Shown here: positions 17,388 through 25,265 of the stretch, in pieces
Numbering within the stretch: the first letter of the stretch is position 1
How the letters are laid out: each line of letters starts with the position of its first letter
Assembly (NCBI RefSeq): GCF_900104555.1
Contig: NZ_FNJU01000005.1
Location: 1-49,458, forward strand
DNA length: 49,458 nucleotides
Direction: 5' to 3'
Source: Litchfieldia salsa
Lineage (GTDB): Bacteria > Bacillota > Bacilli > Bacillales > Bacillaceae_L
The notes under the pieces: generated by a model
The model's input: the letters and a program-made list of their open reading frames with translations, nothing else
The model's database searches: none
What the model was told of the DNA's origin: nothing
Made by a program: the position numbers and the translations under genes

Positions 17388-18293
17388 ATGATCTATAAAA
17401 ACAGAACTGAATCAGATGTATTGAAAACTTTTAGAGCATTAAACAATCGGTCTGATTTACTTGAGGATGATCAGAAGTATTATTCAAACCTAGAAAAAGG
17501 CTTTAGGGGAGAAGTACAATTTGATGTACTTCTCGAGAAGTTTCTATGTGACTATTATATTTTAATTGATTTACAGTTTGAGATTAACAGGACAACGTTC
17601 CAGATTGATTCATTAATGATACATCAAGAAAGCATCTACCTTTTCGAGATAAAAAACTTTGAGGGAGATTATTGTTATGATATTGATATTTTTAACACAA
17701 CTTCTGGAAAGGAATACAAGAATCCTCTTGATCAACTTAAACGAAGTAAATCCTTACTCAGACAACTGCTGCAGAATATCGGGTGTAAATTTACCATAGA
17801 AGCATATGTGATTTTTGTAAACCCCGAATTCACTTTATATCAAGCTCCGCCTGCCCTGCCTTTTATTTATCCAACACAAATCAACCGCTTTTTGAAAAAA
17901 CTTCAAATCCAACCTTCAAATTTAAAAGATTATCATCAATCTCTTGCCGATAAAATAATTTCTTTGCATATAAGTAAATCGTCTTATTCACTGTTTCCTA
18001 CCTATGAATATCAACAGTTAAAAAAAGGAATTACCTGTAATGTCTGTTACTCTATTTCAACGTCTATTCTAGGAAAGCAGGCTTTGTGCACAAACTGTGG
18101 AAACAAAGAAAAGGTTGATTCAGCAATAATAAGGAGCACCCAGGAATTCAAACTCCTTTTTCCTGATCAAAAGGTTACAAGTTCCAAAATACATGAATGG
18201 TGTAAGATCATCGAGTCACAGAAAAAGATAAATAGAACACTAAATAAACACCTAACAAAAATTGGAGATTGTAAATGGACTCGATATAAGTGA
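17388..18293 (+). CDS. NERD-domain protein with C-terminal zinc-finger-like region
   Basis: A 301-residue protein. Residues about 38-150 form a nuclease-related (NERD) domain: FRGEVQFD (Gly41-Glu42), QIDSLMI (Asp74), and FEIKNFEG (Glu87-x-Lys89), which together give the E..D..ExK metal-site pattern of PD-(D/E)xK-like nucleases. Residues about 217-238 contain two Cys pairs (CNVC and CTNC) that could bind zinc. The protein is soluble and has no export signal. Nuclease activity is plausible because the motif residues are present, but no substrate or partner gene is indicated. AAGAAAGG precedes the ATG. Confidence 0.82.
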   Translation: MIYKNRTESDVLKTFRALNNRSDLLEDDQKYYSNLEKGFRGEVQFDVLLEKFLCDYYILIDLQFEINRTTFQIDSLMIHQESIYLFEIKNFEGDYCYDIDIFNTTSGKEYKNPLDQLKRSKSLLRQLLQNIGCKFTIEAYVIFVNPEFTLYQAPPALPFIYPTQINRFLKKLQIQPSNLKDYHQSLADKIISLHISKSSYSLFPTYEYQQLKKGITCNVCYSISTSILGKQALCTNCGNKEKVDSAIIRSTQEFKLLFPDQKVTSSKIHEWCKIIESQKKINRTLNKHLTKIGDCKWTRYK

Positions 18294-18339
18294 TTAGTTG
18301 ATTTCATAGATTAATAAGTTAGGATTTTGGGATGTTAAC

Positions 18340-19018
18340 AGATTCTTATAGACACTTTCATAGCTATACCTATGTGTTTTGTTCGATAGACGGCTTTATT
18401 GGACATTCTCACTGTTTTGCCGGAACGTTTTGTTCGATAGACAGCTTCTATCGGACAAATCCTAGGATTTGCCTACCTGTTTTGTTCAATAGACAGCTTC
18501 TATTGGACATTCTCACTGCTGCGCCTATCTCGTTTGTTCAATAGGAAGCTTCTATCGGACAAACTCTATGATTCGCCTACCTGTTTTGTTCAATAGACAG
18601 CTTCTATCGGACAAACTCTATGATTCGCCTATCCATTTTGTTCAATAGACAGCTTCTATCGGACATACTCTATGATCCCCATATCCATTTTGTTCAATAG
18701 ACAGCTTCTATTGGACATTCTCACTGCTGCGCCTATCTCGTTTGTTCAATAGGCAGCTTCTATCGGACAAACTCTATGATTCGCCTATCTGTTTTGTTCA
18801 ATAGACAGCTTCTATCGGACAAACTCTATGATCCCCATATCCATTTTGTTCAATAGACAGCTTCTATTGGACATTCTCACTGCTGCGCCTATCTCGTTTG
18901 TTCAATAGGCAGCTTCTATCGGACAAACTCTATGATTCGCCTATCCATTTTGTTCAATAGACAGCTTCTAACAGACAAACCCTATGATTCCCTTATCCAT
19001 TTTGTCCTATAGCCACTT
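18340..19018 (+). repeat. Tandem array of about 12-13 hairpin units of 52 bp
   Basis: A 52-bp unit, TTTTGTTCAATAGACAGCTT followed by CTATCGGACAAACTCTATGA and a 12-base variable end, repeats in phase (for example 18591, 18643, 18695). In each unit TGTTCAATAG can pair with CTATCGGACA or CTATTGGACA. The first (about 18340) and last (about 19000) units are degenerate. Some units share a distinct end, CATTCTCACTGCTGCGCC, that recurs every 3 or 4 units, a sign of block duplication. The 843-base gap between the NERD gene and the amylase-like gene holds this array and the terminator at 19101. Confidence 0.92.
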
Positions 19019-19100
19019 CTCTTAGAACTCAAAAAAAAATATATTTCAACTTAGAATCACCATAAAGAACAACATAAACATTAATAACACTCATAAAAAA

Positions 19101-19132
19101 GGTCTATCCATTCTAATAGAATGGATAGACCT
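19101..19132 (-). terminator. Terminator of the amylase-like gene
   Basis: GGTCTATCCATTC and GAATGGATAGACC form a perfect 13-bp stem; on the minus strand TTTTTTATG follows. Confidence 0.9.
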
Positions 19133-19136
19133 TCTC

Positions 19137-20480
19137 TTAACGCTTCTGATGCTTACGACGGTTCAGAATAAAAAAGACAATCATTAATAGTGGGATAATA
19201 ACTATTGTAAGAACAAAACCAATGTTGATACCTTGACGGTCTTCCAAATGAAACACTTCTGCTTTTTCACGATCAAGGATGATGGTATATTCTCCAGCTT
19301 CTTCAACAAAAACATTTTCTTCAATTAATCCTCTTAATTGTTTATTATCGTCTAATTCCTCAGAATTGATTGTCACCTTTTGTGTCTTAGTTGAATTGTT
19401 GATAACGACAATATCAGTTCTTTCTTCATATGTACTTTTAAGTACAAGCATTCCGTCTTCTGTTTGATGAAGCACATCATAATTCCCTTTTGTAATTGAT
19501 GGAACACCACTTCTAATCTTACTAAGCATTGTCATATATTTCTCAAGTTCATCATCTGTACGGAAGTTCATAAGCGGACTATTTGTTGGAGGCTCTCCCC
19601 CATCCTGAACAATTTCAGTTCCATAATAAATAATTGGTACACCAGGTGTAAGATATAAATAGGAAAGTGCTAATTTTAAACGCGTGACAGGATGTTCTTC
19701 ATTTTCTAATGAACGTCTAGTAAAACGAATTGTATCTTTACTATCTACATACTTTACTGAAAGCTGCTCAGTATCAATAATACTATCACTAAATGATTGA
19801 TCAGAATCACTCAAGATGCTTGCTGCTTCCTGATAAATTGTAGGATCTGCTAAATAAGTAAATCCTACTGATTTATATGTCTCTAAGTCGGATTTATTTG
19901 CCTCGGCTATGAAGAGAAACTCTTTGTTTACATTCGTTATTTCTTGATAAAAATCCACCCAAAAATCGACAGAAACCTGATTCATATTTGTTAAATGATA
20001 ACCGTCAATCCCCGTTTCGTTTACCCACATTGCTCCTGCATTGAGTAATTCATCCTCATTTATTGAAGCAGACGCTGGAAACTCAATCATCACCTTTAGA
20101 TTTTTCTCATGTGCGTCACCAATAAGAGACCTCAAATCCTCGATTGATCCAAAATGTTGGTCGACCTCGAAATAATCAATTTGGTCTCCACTTTTATATT
20201 TTTGTCCATTTCCAAAAATGGATGAAAGTAATATAGTCGTAAAGCCCATATCCTTTATGTAATCTAACTTTGCAGAAATTCCTTTTAGATCTCCACCGTG
20301 ATATGCATGTTGGTCATTTGTATTTACATCATAATCATTTGTTGGATCACCATTATTAAATCGATCTACCATGATCGAATAGATAACCTCATTACTTCCA
20401 TTAACACTTGTCGCATGTACAGGAACAGTAATCAATAGAAGAAATGACAATAAGAATAATACTCGCTTAAAGCCTTTCAT
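19137..20480 (-). CDS. Membrane-anchored GH13-like protein, probably catalytically dead
   Basis: A 447-residue secreted protein with signal peptide (1-23) and a C-terminal membrane helix near 419-439 followed by NRRKHQKR. The fold is clearly alpha-amylase-like: YSIMVDRFNNGD, GGDLKGISAKLDYIKDMGF, QHFGSIEDL, TPGVPIIYYGTEI. The active-site motifs are broken. Region I reads MIEFPASA (131-138) where DxxxNH is expected. Region II reads GYHLT (160-164), with Thr in place of the Asp nucleophile. Region IV reads FTRRSLENE (253-261) where FxxNHD is expected. Only the region III Glu193 remains. It may bind glucan without cleaving it. A start after AGGAGG is clear. The AraC-type gene 83 bases upstream on the same strand may be its regulator. 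Confidence 0.82.
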   Translation of the reverse strand: MKGFKRVLFLLSFLLLITVPVHATSVNGSNEVIYSIMVDRFNNGDPTNDYDVNTNDQHAYHGGDLKGISAKLDYIKDMGFTTILLSSIFGNGQKYKSGDQIDYFEVDQHFGSIEDLRSLIGDAHEKNLKVMIEFPASASINEDELLNAGAMWVNETGIDGYHLTNMNQVSVDFWVDFYQEITNVNKEFLFIAEANKSDLETYKSVGFTYLADPTIYQEAASILSDSDQSFSDSIIDTEQLSVKYVDSKDTIRFTRRSLENEEHPVTRLKLALSYLYLTPGVPIIYYGTEIVQDGGEPPTNSPLMNFRTDDELEKYMTMLSKIRSGVPSITKGNYDVLHQTEDGMLVLKSTYEERTDIVVINNSTKTQKVTINSEELDDNKQLRGLIEENVFVEEAGEYTIILDREKAEVFHLEDRQGINIGFVLTIVIIPLLMIVFFILNRRKHQKR

Positions 20481-20563
20481 TATAAGATCCTCCTAAATTT
20501 TTCGAACATCGTGAACTCTCTTACATTACCCAATTAAATCAATACAGTCAAACCAGATCACAC

Positions 20564-21430
20564 TTAACTTTCTCTTTGAGAAAATTGTCTATATTCTGAT
20601 GGACTAACTCCTTCTACTTTCTTAAATAATTTTGAAAAATACGTATGGTCCTGAATTCCGATGCTTTTAGAAATTGTCATTACCTTGTCATTTGTGTTTG
20701 TTAATAGTCTTTTCGCTTGGGCAATACGGTACTTATTTAAATAATGGATAGGACTCATCCCTATCGTTTTTTGCATACATCTCGTAATATAATCAGAGTG
20801 AAAATGAAGTTCTCTCGCAATATCATCCATTTTAATATCCTCTTTGTAATTTCGTTGGATATAGTTCAATGTTTTTTCAGTTACATTCTCAGTTGCAGTC
20901 GGAATTGTCATAACATCTTTTTGTAGTTGAAGTAATAACTCCTCAAAGTAAATTTGTTGCCTCAAAGGAAAATCAGGAGTATTTGTTACACCAACATTAA
21001 GCATGTTTTCAAAGATACTTTCTATATAATTAGACTGATTTACTTTTCCAAACCTAGGAATTTGAAAAACATATTTACTTGGGGTGACAAAGTCTCCTTC
21101 TGACACAAGAATATTTCCCCAATTAATTTCTTTACGTTTTTTTATAAGAAACTCTTCTTGGATTCTAAAGTGAATCCAAAAATACTTCGTTTCAACCTCG
21201 CACCCCTTATACCCAAAATGTTCTAGACCAGGTAATAAGCAAATATATTCTCCCTTTCCAATCTCAAAATTACTATTATCTTCTGAAAGAAACATTTTTC
21301 CTTCAACAACATAAATCAGATCAAACACTGAAAAAGTTCGTTTAAAATGTTTCTTCCCCACTGGGAGTGTTGCTTCTCCCATTTTCACAAATACTGGAAA
21401 TGGGGGAACATCAATATGTAATACTGTCAT
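20564..21430 (-). CDS. AraC-family transcriptional regulator (YisR-like)
   Basis: A 288-residue regulator with an N-terminal cupin-like effector domain (about 20-150; FSVFDLIYVVEGKMFL, GEYICLLPGLEHFGY) and a C-terminal double helix-turn-helix (about 185-285), with MDDIARELHFHSDYITRCMQ and the AraC signature IGIQDHTYFSKLFKKVEGVSPSEYR. Such cupin domains usually sense sugars. It is divergent from the MATE gene. B. subtilis yisQ (MATE) and yisR (AraC) are neighbours, so this pair is syntenic. It could control either the MATE gene or the amylase-like gene. Confidence 0.88.
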   Translation of the reverse strand: MTVLHIDVPPFPVFVKMGEATLPVGKKHFKRTFSVFDLIYVVEGKMFLSEDNSNFEIGKGEYICLLPGLEHFGYKGCEVETKYFWIHFRIQEEFLIKKRKEINWGNILVSEGDFVTPSKYVFQIPRFGKVNQSNYIESIFENMLNVGVTNTPDFPLRQQIYFEELLLQLQKDVMTIPTATENVTEKTLNYIQRNYKEDIKMDDIARELHFHSDYITRCMQKTIGMSPIHYLNKYRIAQAKRLLTNTNDKVMTISKSIGIQDHTYFSKLFKKVEGVSPSEYRQFSQRES

Positions 21431-21553
21431 TATAGACCACCTTTTATGTCGTTATATTCCAAACTCAGTCGATTCTATCTCTTTTTATTATAACGGATTC
21501 ACTATAAACTAGGAATTGTTTTTCACATCGGAATCGTCAAAGGGAGTGACACA

Positions 21554-22930
21554 ATGAAAGTAACTACTACCACGAAGAAAATAACCCTGTTTGCTCTAAC
21601 ATGGCCGATATTCATAGAATTATTACTTCATATGCTTATGGGAAATGCAGATACATTAATGCTTAGTCAATACTCGGATAATTCAGTAGCTGCTGTTGGA
21701 GTAGCTAATCAAATATTTTATGTATTTATCGTAATGTTTGGTTTTATAGCAGCAGGTACCTCCGTTTTAGTTGCGCAATATTTTGGAGCTAAACAATTTA
21801 AGGAGGCTGCTGAAATATCAGTAGTTTCCATTGCAGCTAATTTCGTCTTTAGTTTATTCCTCAGTGGAATTGTAATTCTGTTCAGTGTAAACATGTTAAA
21901 ATTTATGGATCTACCAACTGAACTTTTAGATGAAGCTAATTCATATCTAAAACTAGTTGGAGGCACAGCCTTTCTTCAAGCTTTAATTATGACAATTGGA
22001 GCAATAATCAGAAGCTATGGATATACAAAAGATTCTATGTACGTGACAATTGGTATGAATCTTATTAACGTCATAGGAAATTATTTATTTATATTTGGAC
22101 CACTAGGAATACCTGTTTTAGGAGTATTTGGTGTTGCATTATCAACAGTTATTAGTAAAGCAATTGGTTTAATCGCCATTACTTACCTATTATTCAAACG
22201 GATTGATAAAGAACTTCCTTTTAAACGCTTATTTCAATTACCAATATCACACTTAAAGAACTTACTAAGAATAGGCGTCCCCTCTGCTGGTGAGAATCTT
22301 TCCTATAGTGGCTCTCAAATGGTGATAACCATTTTTATTACAATGATAGGAACCGAAGCATTGACAACGAAAGTGTATGCACACAATTTAATGATGTTGA
22401 TTTCACTGTTTAGCATCAGCATTGCTCAAGGAACACAAATCATAATCGGACAGATGATTGGTGCAAGAGAACTAAGTAAAGCCTATATTACCTGTCTAAA
22501 AAGCTTAAATAAAGCTTTAATTATTAGCTTTATCTTTGCGGTCATCTTTTGGCTTAGCTCTGATCCATTATTTTCAATTTTCACTAATAATCTAAGTATC
22601 ATTGAATTAGGCACTACGCTACTCTTACTTGCGATTATTCTTGAACCTGGTCGAGCTTTTAACTTAATCATTATTAATGCATTAAGAGCCACAGGCGATG
22701 TTAAGTTCCCAGTATATATGGGAATCCTCTCAATGTGGGGAATTGCAGTTCCAATCTCGTACTTTCTTGGAATTTATCTAGGTTATGGATTAATAGGCAT
22801 TTGGATTGCCTTTATCTTAGATGAATGGCTCCGAGGAATCATCATGCTCTGGCGATGGAAAACCAAAGCATGGGAGAAAAAAGCTTTTATACATTCGCAA
22901 CCCAAGCATGAGGTTGCAGCTTCAACTTAA
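21554..22930 (+). CDS. MATE-family efflux transporter (YisQ-like)
   Basis: A 458-residue membrane protein with about 12 hydrophobic segments in two similar halves. Typical MATE features: LTWPIFIELLLHMLMGNADTLMLSQ in the first helix, VAQYFGA, and in the second half GTQIIIGQMIGA and FNLIIINALRATGD. MATE pumps exchange Na+ or H+ for cationic drugs or metabolites; the cargo is unknown. AAAGGGAG precedes the ATG. Placed beside the AraC-type gene as in B. subtilis yisQ-yisR. Confidence 0.9.
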   Translation: MKVTTTTKKITLFALTWPIFIELLLHMLMGNADTLMLSQYSDNSVAAVGVANQIFYVFIVMFGFIAAGTSVLVAQYFGAKQFKEAAEISVVSIAANFVFSLFLSGIVILFSVNMLKFMDLPTELLDEANSYLKLVGGTAFLQALIMTIGAIIRSYGYTKDSMYVTIGMNLINVIGNYLFIFGPLGIPVLGVFGVALSTVISKAIGLIAITYLLFKRIDKELPFKRLFQLPISHLKNLLRIGVPSAGENLSYSGSQMVITIFITMIGTEALTTKVYAHNLMMLISLFSISIAQGTQIIIGQMIGARELSKAYITCLKSLNKALIISFIFAVIFWLSSDPLFSIFTNNLSIIELGTTLLLLAIILEPGRAFNLIIINALRATGDVKFPVYMGILSMWGIAVPISYFLGIYLGYGLIGIWIAFILDEWLRGIIMLWRWKTKAWEKKAFIHSQPKHEVAAST

Positions 22931-22938
22931 TTATTTTC

Positions 22939-22967
22939 AAGCTAACTCTTATCGGGTTAGCTTTTTT
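22939..22967 (+). terminator. Terminator of the MATE gene
   Basis: AAGCTAAC pairs with GTTAGCTT around TCTTATCGG, followed by TTTTT, 9 bases after the stop codon. Confidence 0.85.
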
Positions 22968-22998
22968 ATGTCAGATTTCCTTACACAAAACTTCAGTT

Positions 22999-23012
22999 TG
23001 TAAGCGTTTGAT
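22999..23012. promoter_or_regulatory. Possible cre site upstream of nrgB-nrgA
   Basis: TGTAAGCGTTTGAT matches 13 of 14 positions of the CcpA consensus TGWAAGCGYTWNCW. It lies about 45 bases upstream of the predicted -35 box. Chance matches occur, so support is moderate. Confidence 0.4.
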
Positions 23013-23036
23013 TGATTTTTTTATGTATTTTTTTAA

Positions 23037-23051
23037 AATTTTCTCAAAATT
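23037..23051. promoter_or_regulatory. CodY box upstream of nrgB-nrgA
   Basis: AATTTTCTCAAAATT matches AATTTTCWGAAAATT at 14 of 15 positions and abuts the predicted -35 element. CodY is known to repress nrgAB in B. subtilis. Confidence 0.6.
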
Positions 23052-23054
23052 CTA

Positions 23055-23083
23055 TTGATTTATTAGCGAATTTAACATATGAT
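23055..23083 (+). promoter_or_regulatory. Sigma-A-type promoter of nrgB-nrgA
   Basis: TTGATT (23055-23060), a 17-base spacer, and TATGAT (23078-23083). Transcription would start near 23090. Confidence 0.55.
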
Positions 23084-23101
23084 AACTTACATAACGTAAG
23101 G

Positions 23102-23118
23102 TGTTAGAAAATATAACA
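23102..23118. promoter_or_regulatory. TnrA/GlnR box
   Basis: TGTTAGAAAATATAACA is a perfect match to the TnrA/GlnR consensus TGTNANAWWWTMTNACA. It lies only 10 bases before the nrgB ribosome site, downstream of the predicted promoter, which is not the -49 activating position of B. subtilis nrgA. Confidence 0.75.
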
Positions 23119-23140
23119 TTTAATTTTAGGGGGAATAAGA

Positions 23141-23482
23141 ATGAAAAAGGTTGAGGCTATTATAAGACCAGAAAACTTTCAAGCACTGCGCGACAAGCTT
23201 GAAGGTGTAGGGATTAACGGACTAACTGTTTCTGAAGTGGCAGGTTGTGGTCAACAAAAAGGGCAACAGGGGTTATTTAGAGGAAATGCTTTTGAGATTA
23301 AGCTCCTTCCAAAAGTAAAAGTTGAAATGGTAGTTGAAGCTGAACATATTGATGAGATCGTACAGATTATTCAATCGACATGCAGCACTAACACAATCGG
23401 TGATGGAAAGATTTTTATTTTACCTGTAGAAAATGCCATTCGTATTCGCACTGGTGAAGATGGCGTTCAAGCGATTGTCTAA
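23141..23482 (+). CDS. nrgB: PII nitrogen regulatory protein (GlnK/NrgB)
   Basis: A 113-residue PII protein, normal in length. Signatures are MKKVEAIIRPENF at the start, the T-loop GQQKGQQGLFRGNAF (about 38-52), and the nucleotide-binding GDGKIFILPVENAIRIRTGE near 88-107. The T-loop residue usually uridylylated (Tyr51 in E. coli) is Phe, so control is probably by 2-oxoglutarate/ATP/ADP binding alone. It should bind and gate the ammonium channel made by the next gene (27-base gap). The order PII-amt is the reverse of B. subtilis nrgA-nrgB. Confidence 0.93.
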   Translation: MKKVEAIIRPENFQALRDKLEGVGINGLTVSEVAGCGQQKGQQGLFRGNAFEIKLLPKVKVEMVVEAEHIDEIVQIIQSTCSTNTIGDGKIFILPVENAIRIRTGEDGVQAIV

Positions 23483-23509
23483 CTCTTAATATGAAAGGAT
23501 GAGGAACAA

Positions 23510-24883
23510 ATGAAAAAGAAGATATCAGCATTGGTAGCTAGTAGTTTTTTAATTGGAACAGCCGTTTCAGCAGATGGTCCAACAGTAGAATCGGTCAGTG
23601 CTTCACTTGACTCCACATGGATCATGGTTGCAGCATTCTTGGTTTTCTTTATGCATGCAGGGTTCGCAATGGTAGAATCCGGTTTTACTAGATCTAAAAA
23701 CACACTAAATATTCTAATGAAAAATATACTAACAGTCTCAATTGCATCTGTCCTTTATTTCTTAGTAGGTTATGGATTTATGTTTGGCTCAAGCGCTGGT
23801 GGATTTATCGGTGTTGATGGATTTGCCTTAGCTGGTGTAGATGACATTGGATTCTTCGTATTCCAGGCAGTATTTGCTGCAACATGTGCCACAATCATAT
23901 CTGGTGCAGTAGCAGAACGTATGAAGCTTGGAAGCTATATGTTCCTAACTATTCTTATGACAGGTCTTATCTATCCTGTTGTTGGTCACTGGGTATGGCA
24001 AGGTGATGGATGGTTGACAGCGTTAGGTTTTGTTGATTTCGCTGGTTCTACAGTCGTTCACTTAACAGGAGCTATTGGTGCTATTGTTACAGTTAAATTC
24101 TTAGGAGCTCGTATTGGGAAATACTCAAATGGTAAAGTAAATGTAATCCCTGGAAGTAATATTCCTTTAGGCGCACTAGGCGTATTCATCCTTTGGTTTG
24201 GCTGGTTTGGATTTAACGGCGGAAGTACTTTAGCTGCTGATCCTGAATTAGTTCCACACGTTGTTGCTACAACTTTATTATCAGCTTCATGTGGTGTCTT
24301 AGGATCTGCTTTCTACTCATTATTCCGTTACAAACGTATTGACGCTTCATTAACTTTGAATGGAGCATTAGCAGGTCTTGTTGGTATTACGGCAGGTACT
24401 GCTGCAGTTTCTCTTGTTGGTGCTATCATCATCGGTTTCATCGCTGGTGTGATTCTTATAGAAGCAGTTCAATTCCTTGATAGAGGATTAAAGCTTGATG
24501 ACCCTGTAGGTGCAATCGCTGTTCACGGTGTTTGTGGTGTATGGGGAACAATCGCAGTAGGTTTCTTCGCAACTGAAGGTGGTCTATTCTACGGTGGTGG
24601 AGCTTCCCTTCTAGGTGTTCAGGCTATCGGTGTTCTAGCTGTTATAGCTTGGACAGTAGCTACTGTGGCCTTATCAATCTTCATCATGATGAAGGTAAGC
24701 CCAATCAGAGTTTCTCGTGAAGAAGAGATCTCAGGTCTTGACTTTGCTGAACATGGTTCTTCTGCTTATGAATTTCGTGATAGTATCTTAACTGAAAACA
24801 ATCCAACTCCTTCAGGAACTGATTTCGGAAGTGGATTAGTACAACGGTTAGATAGCTTAGGTACAAAAACTAAAAATGCTTAA
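23510..24883 (+). CDS. nrgA: Ammonium transporter (Amt family)
   Basis: A 457-residue Amt/Mep/Rh channel with an N-terminal signal-like segment and 11 membrane helices. Conserved parts: FFMHAGFAMVESGFTRSKN (about 42-60), the DFAGSTVVHLTGAIGA stretch holding the first pore His, GWFGFNGGS, and AVHGVCGVWGT with the second pore His. A soluble tail of about 60 residues follows. GAAAGGATGAGG precedes the ATG. Cotranscribed with nrgB; the upstream CodY and TnrA/GlnR boxes suggest expression under nitrogen limitation. Confidence 0.95.
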   Translation: MKKKISALVASSFLIGTAVSADGPTVESVSASLDSTWIMVAAFLVFFMHAGFAMVESGFTRSKNTLNILMKNILTVSIASVLYFLVGYGFMFGSSAGGFIGVDGFALAGVDDIGFFVFQAVFAATCATIISGAVAERMKLGSYMFLTILMTGLIYPVVGHWVWQGDGWLTALGFVDFAGSTVVHLTGAIGAIVTVKFLGARIGKYSNGKVNVIPGSNIPLGALGVFILWFGWFGFNGGSTLAADPELVPHVVATTLLSASCGVLGSAFYSLFRYKRIDASLTLNGALAGLVGITAGTAAVSLVGAIIIGFIAGVILIEAVQFLDRGLKLDDPVGAIAVHGVCGVWGTIAVGFFATEGGLFYGGGASLLGVQAIGVLAVIAWTVATVALSIFIMMKVSPIRVSREEEISGLDFAEHGSSAYEFRDSILTENNPTPSGTDFGSGLVQRLDSLGTKTKNA

Positions 24884-25058
24884 TTCCGCGTATACCGCGA
24901 ATTAATAAATGTTTAACTTAACCACACTTAAATTAAGTGTATAGAACTCTTCAATTCCCCTAAGAGTTTTCACTATACAAGTAGTAGTCGTACTGCCTTG
25001 GACTCCAGTTAAAAGGTATGTACACCCCCTGTATTCCAGTTACAGGGGCTTTTTTTTT
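24884..25058 (+). terminator. nrgA 3' region: several hairpins ending in a terminator
   Basis: After the stop come CCGCG/CGCG flanked by TTAATT/AATTAA, the palindrome ACACTTAAATTAAGTGT (24924-24940), and the pair GTATAGAACTCTT/AAGAGTTTTCACTATAC. The last hairpin, CCCCTGTA/TACAGGGG at 25027-25048, is followed by a run of T residues and is a strong terminator. A small RNA made from this stretch is possible but unproven. Confidence 0.7.
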
Positions 25059-25062
25059 GACC

Positions 25063-25180
25063 GAAAAGCACAGGCGCCTGTTCAGCCTCAGGCAGGCATT
25101 AGGCGAATCACGCAGGAAATCTTGTTTTCCGTAGTGATTCGACTTATGACCCCGAGGGGCTAGGCGCTGGAGCTAGACAC
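25063..25180 (+). repeat. Family-1 hairpin repeat, complete copy
   Basis: A complete copy directly behind the nrgA terminator. It has GAATCAC paired with GTGATTC, where the copy at 7791 has AAATCAC with GTGATTT: a compensated change. The start reads CACAGGCGCC in place of CGCAAGCGCC. Confidence 0.88.
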
Positions 25181-25220
25181 CAAAATTGAGTGCGACATTT
25201 TTATGTTGTCTCTATAAAAA

Positions 25221-25244
25221 AGGACTACCATTAAGGTAGTCCTT
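25221..25244 (-). terminator. Terminator of asnO
   Basis: AAGGACTACC pairs with GGTAGTCCTT around ATTAA; on the minus strand TTTTTATAG follows. Confidence 0.85.
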
Positions 25245-25265
25245 AGAATAGATTGTGTTAAACAT

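Noticed and set aside
18332-18544. Open frame of 70 codons in the tandem array
   Set aside because: It is the array read in frame, with no ribosome site and no continuation; 52 is not a multiple of three, so the frame breaks between units.
18340-19018. CRISPR-like array
   Set aside because: Units are contiguous 52-bp tandem repeats with no unique spacers, and no cas genes are in the window.
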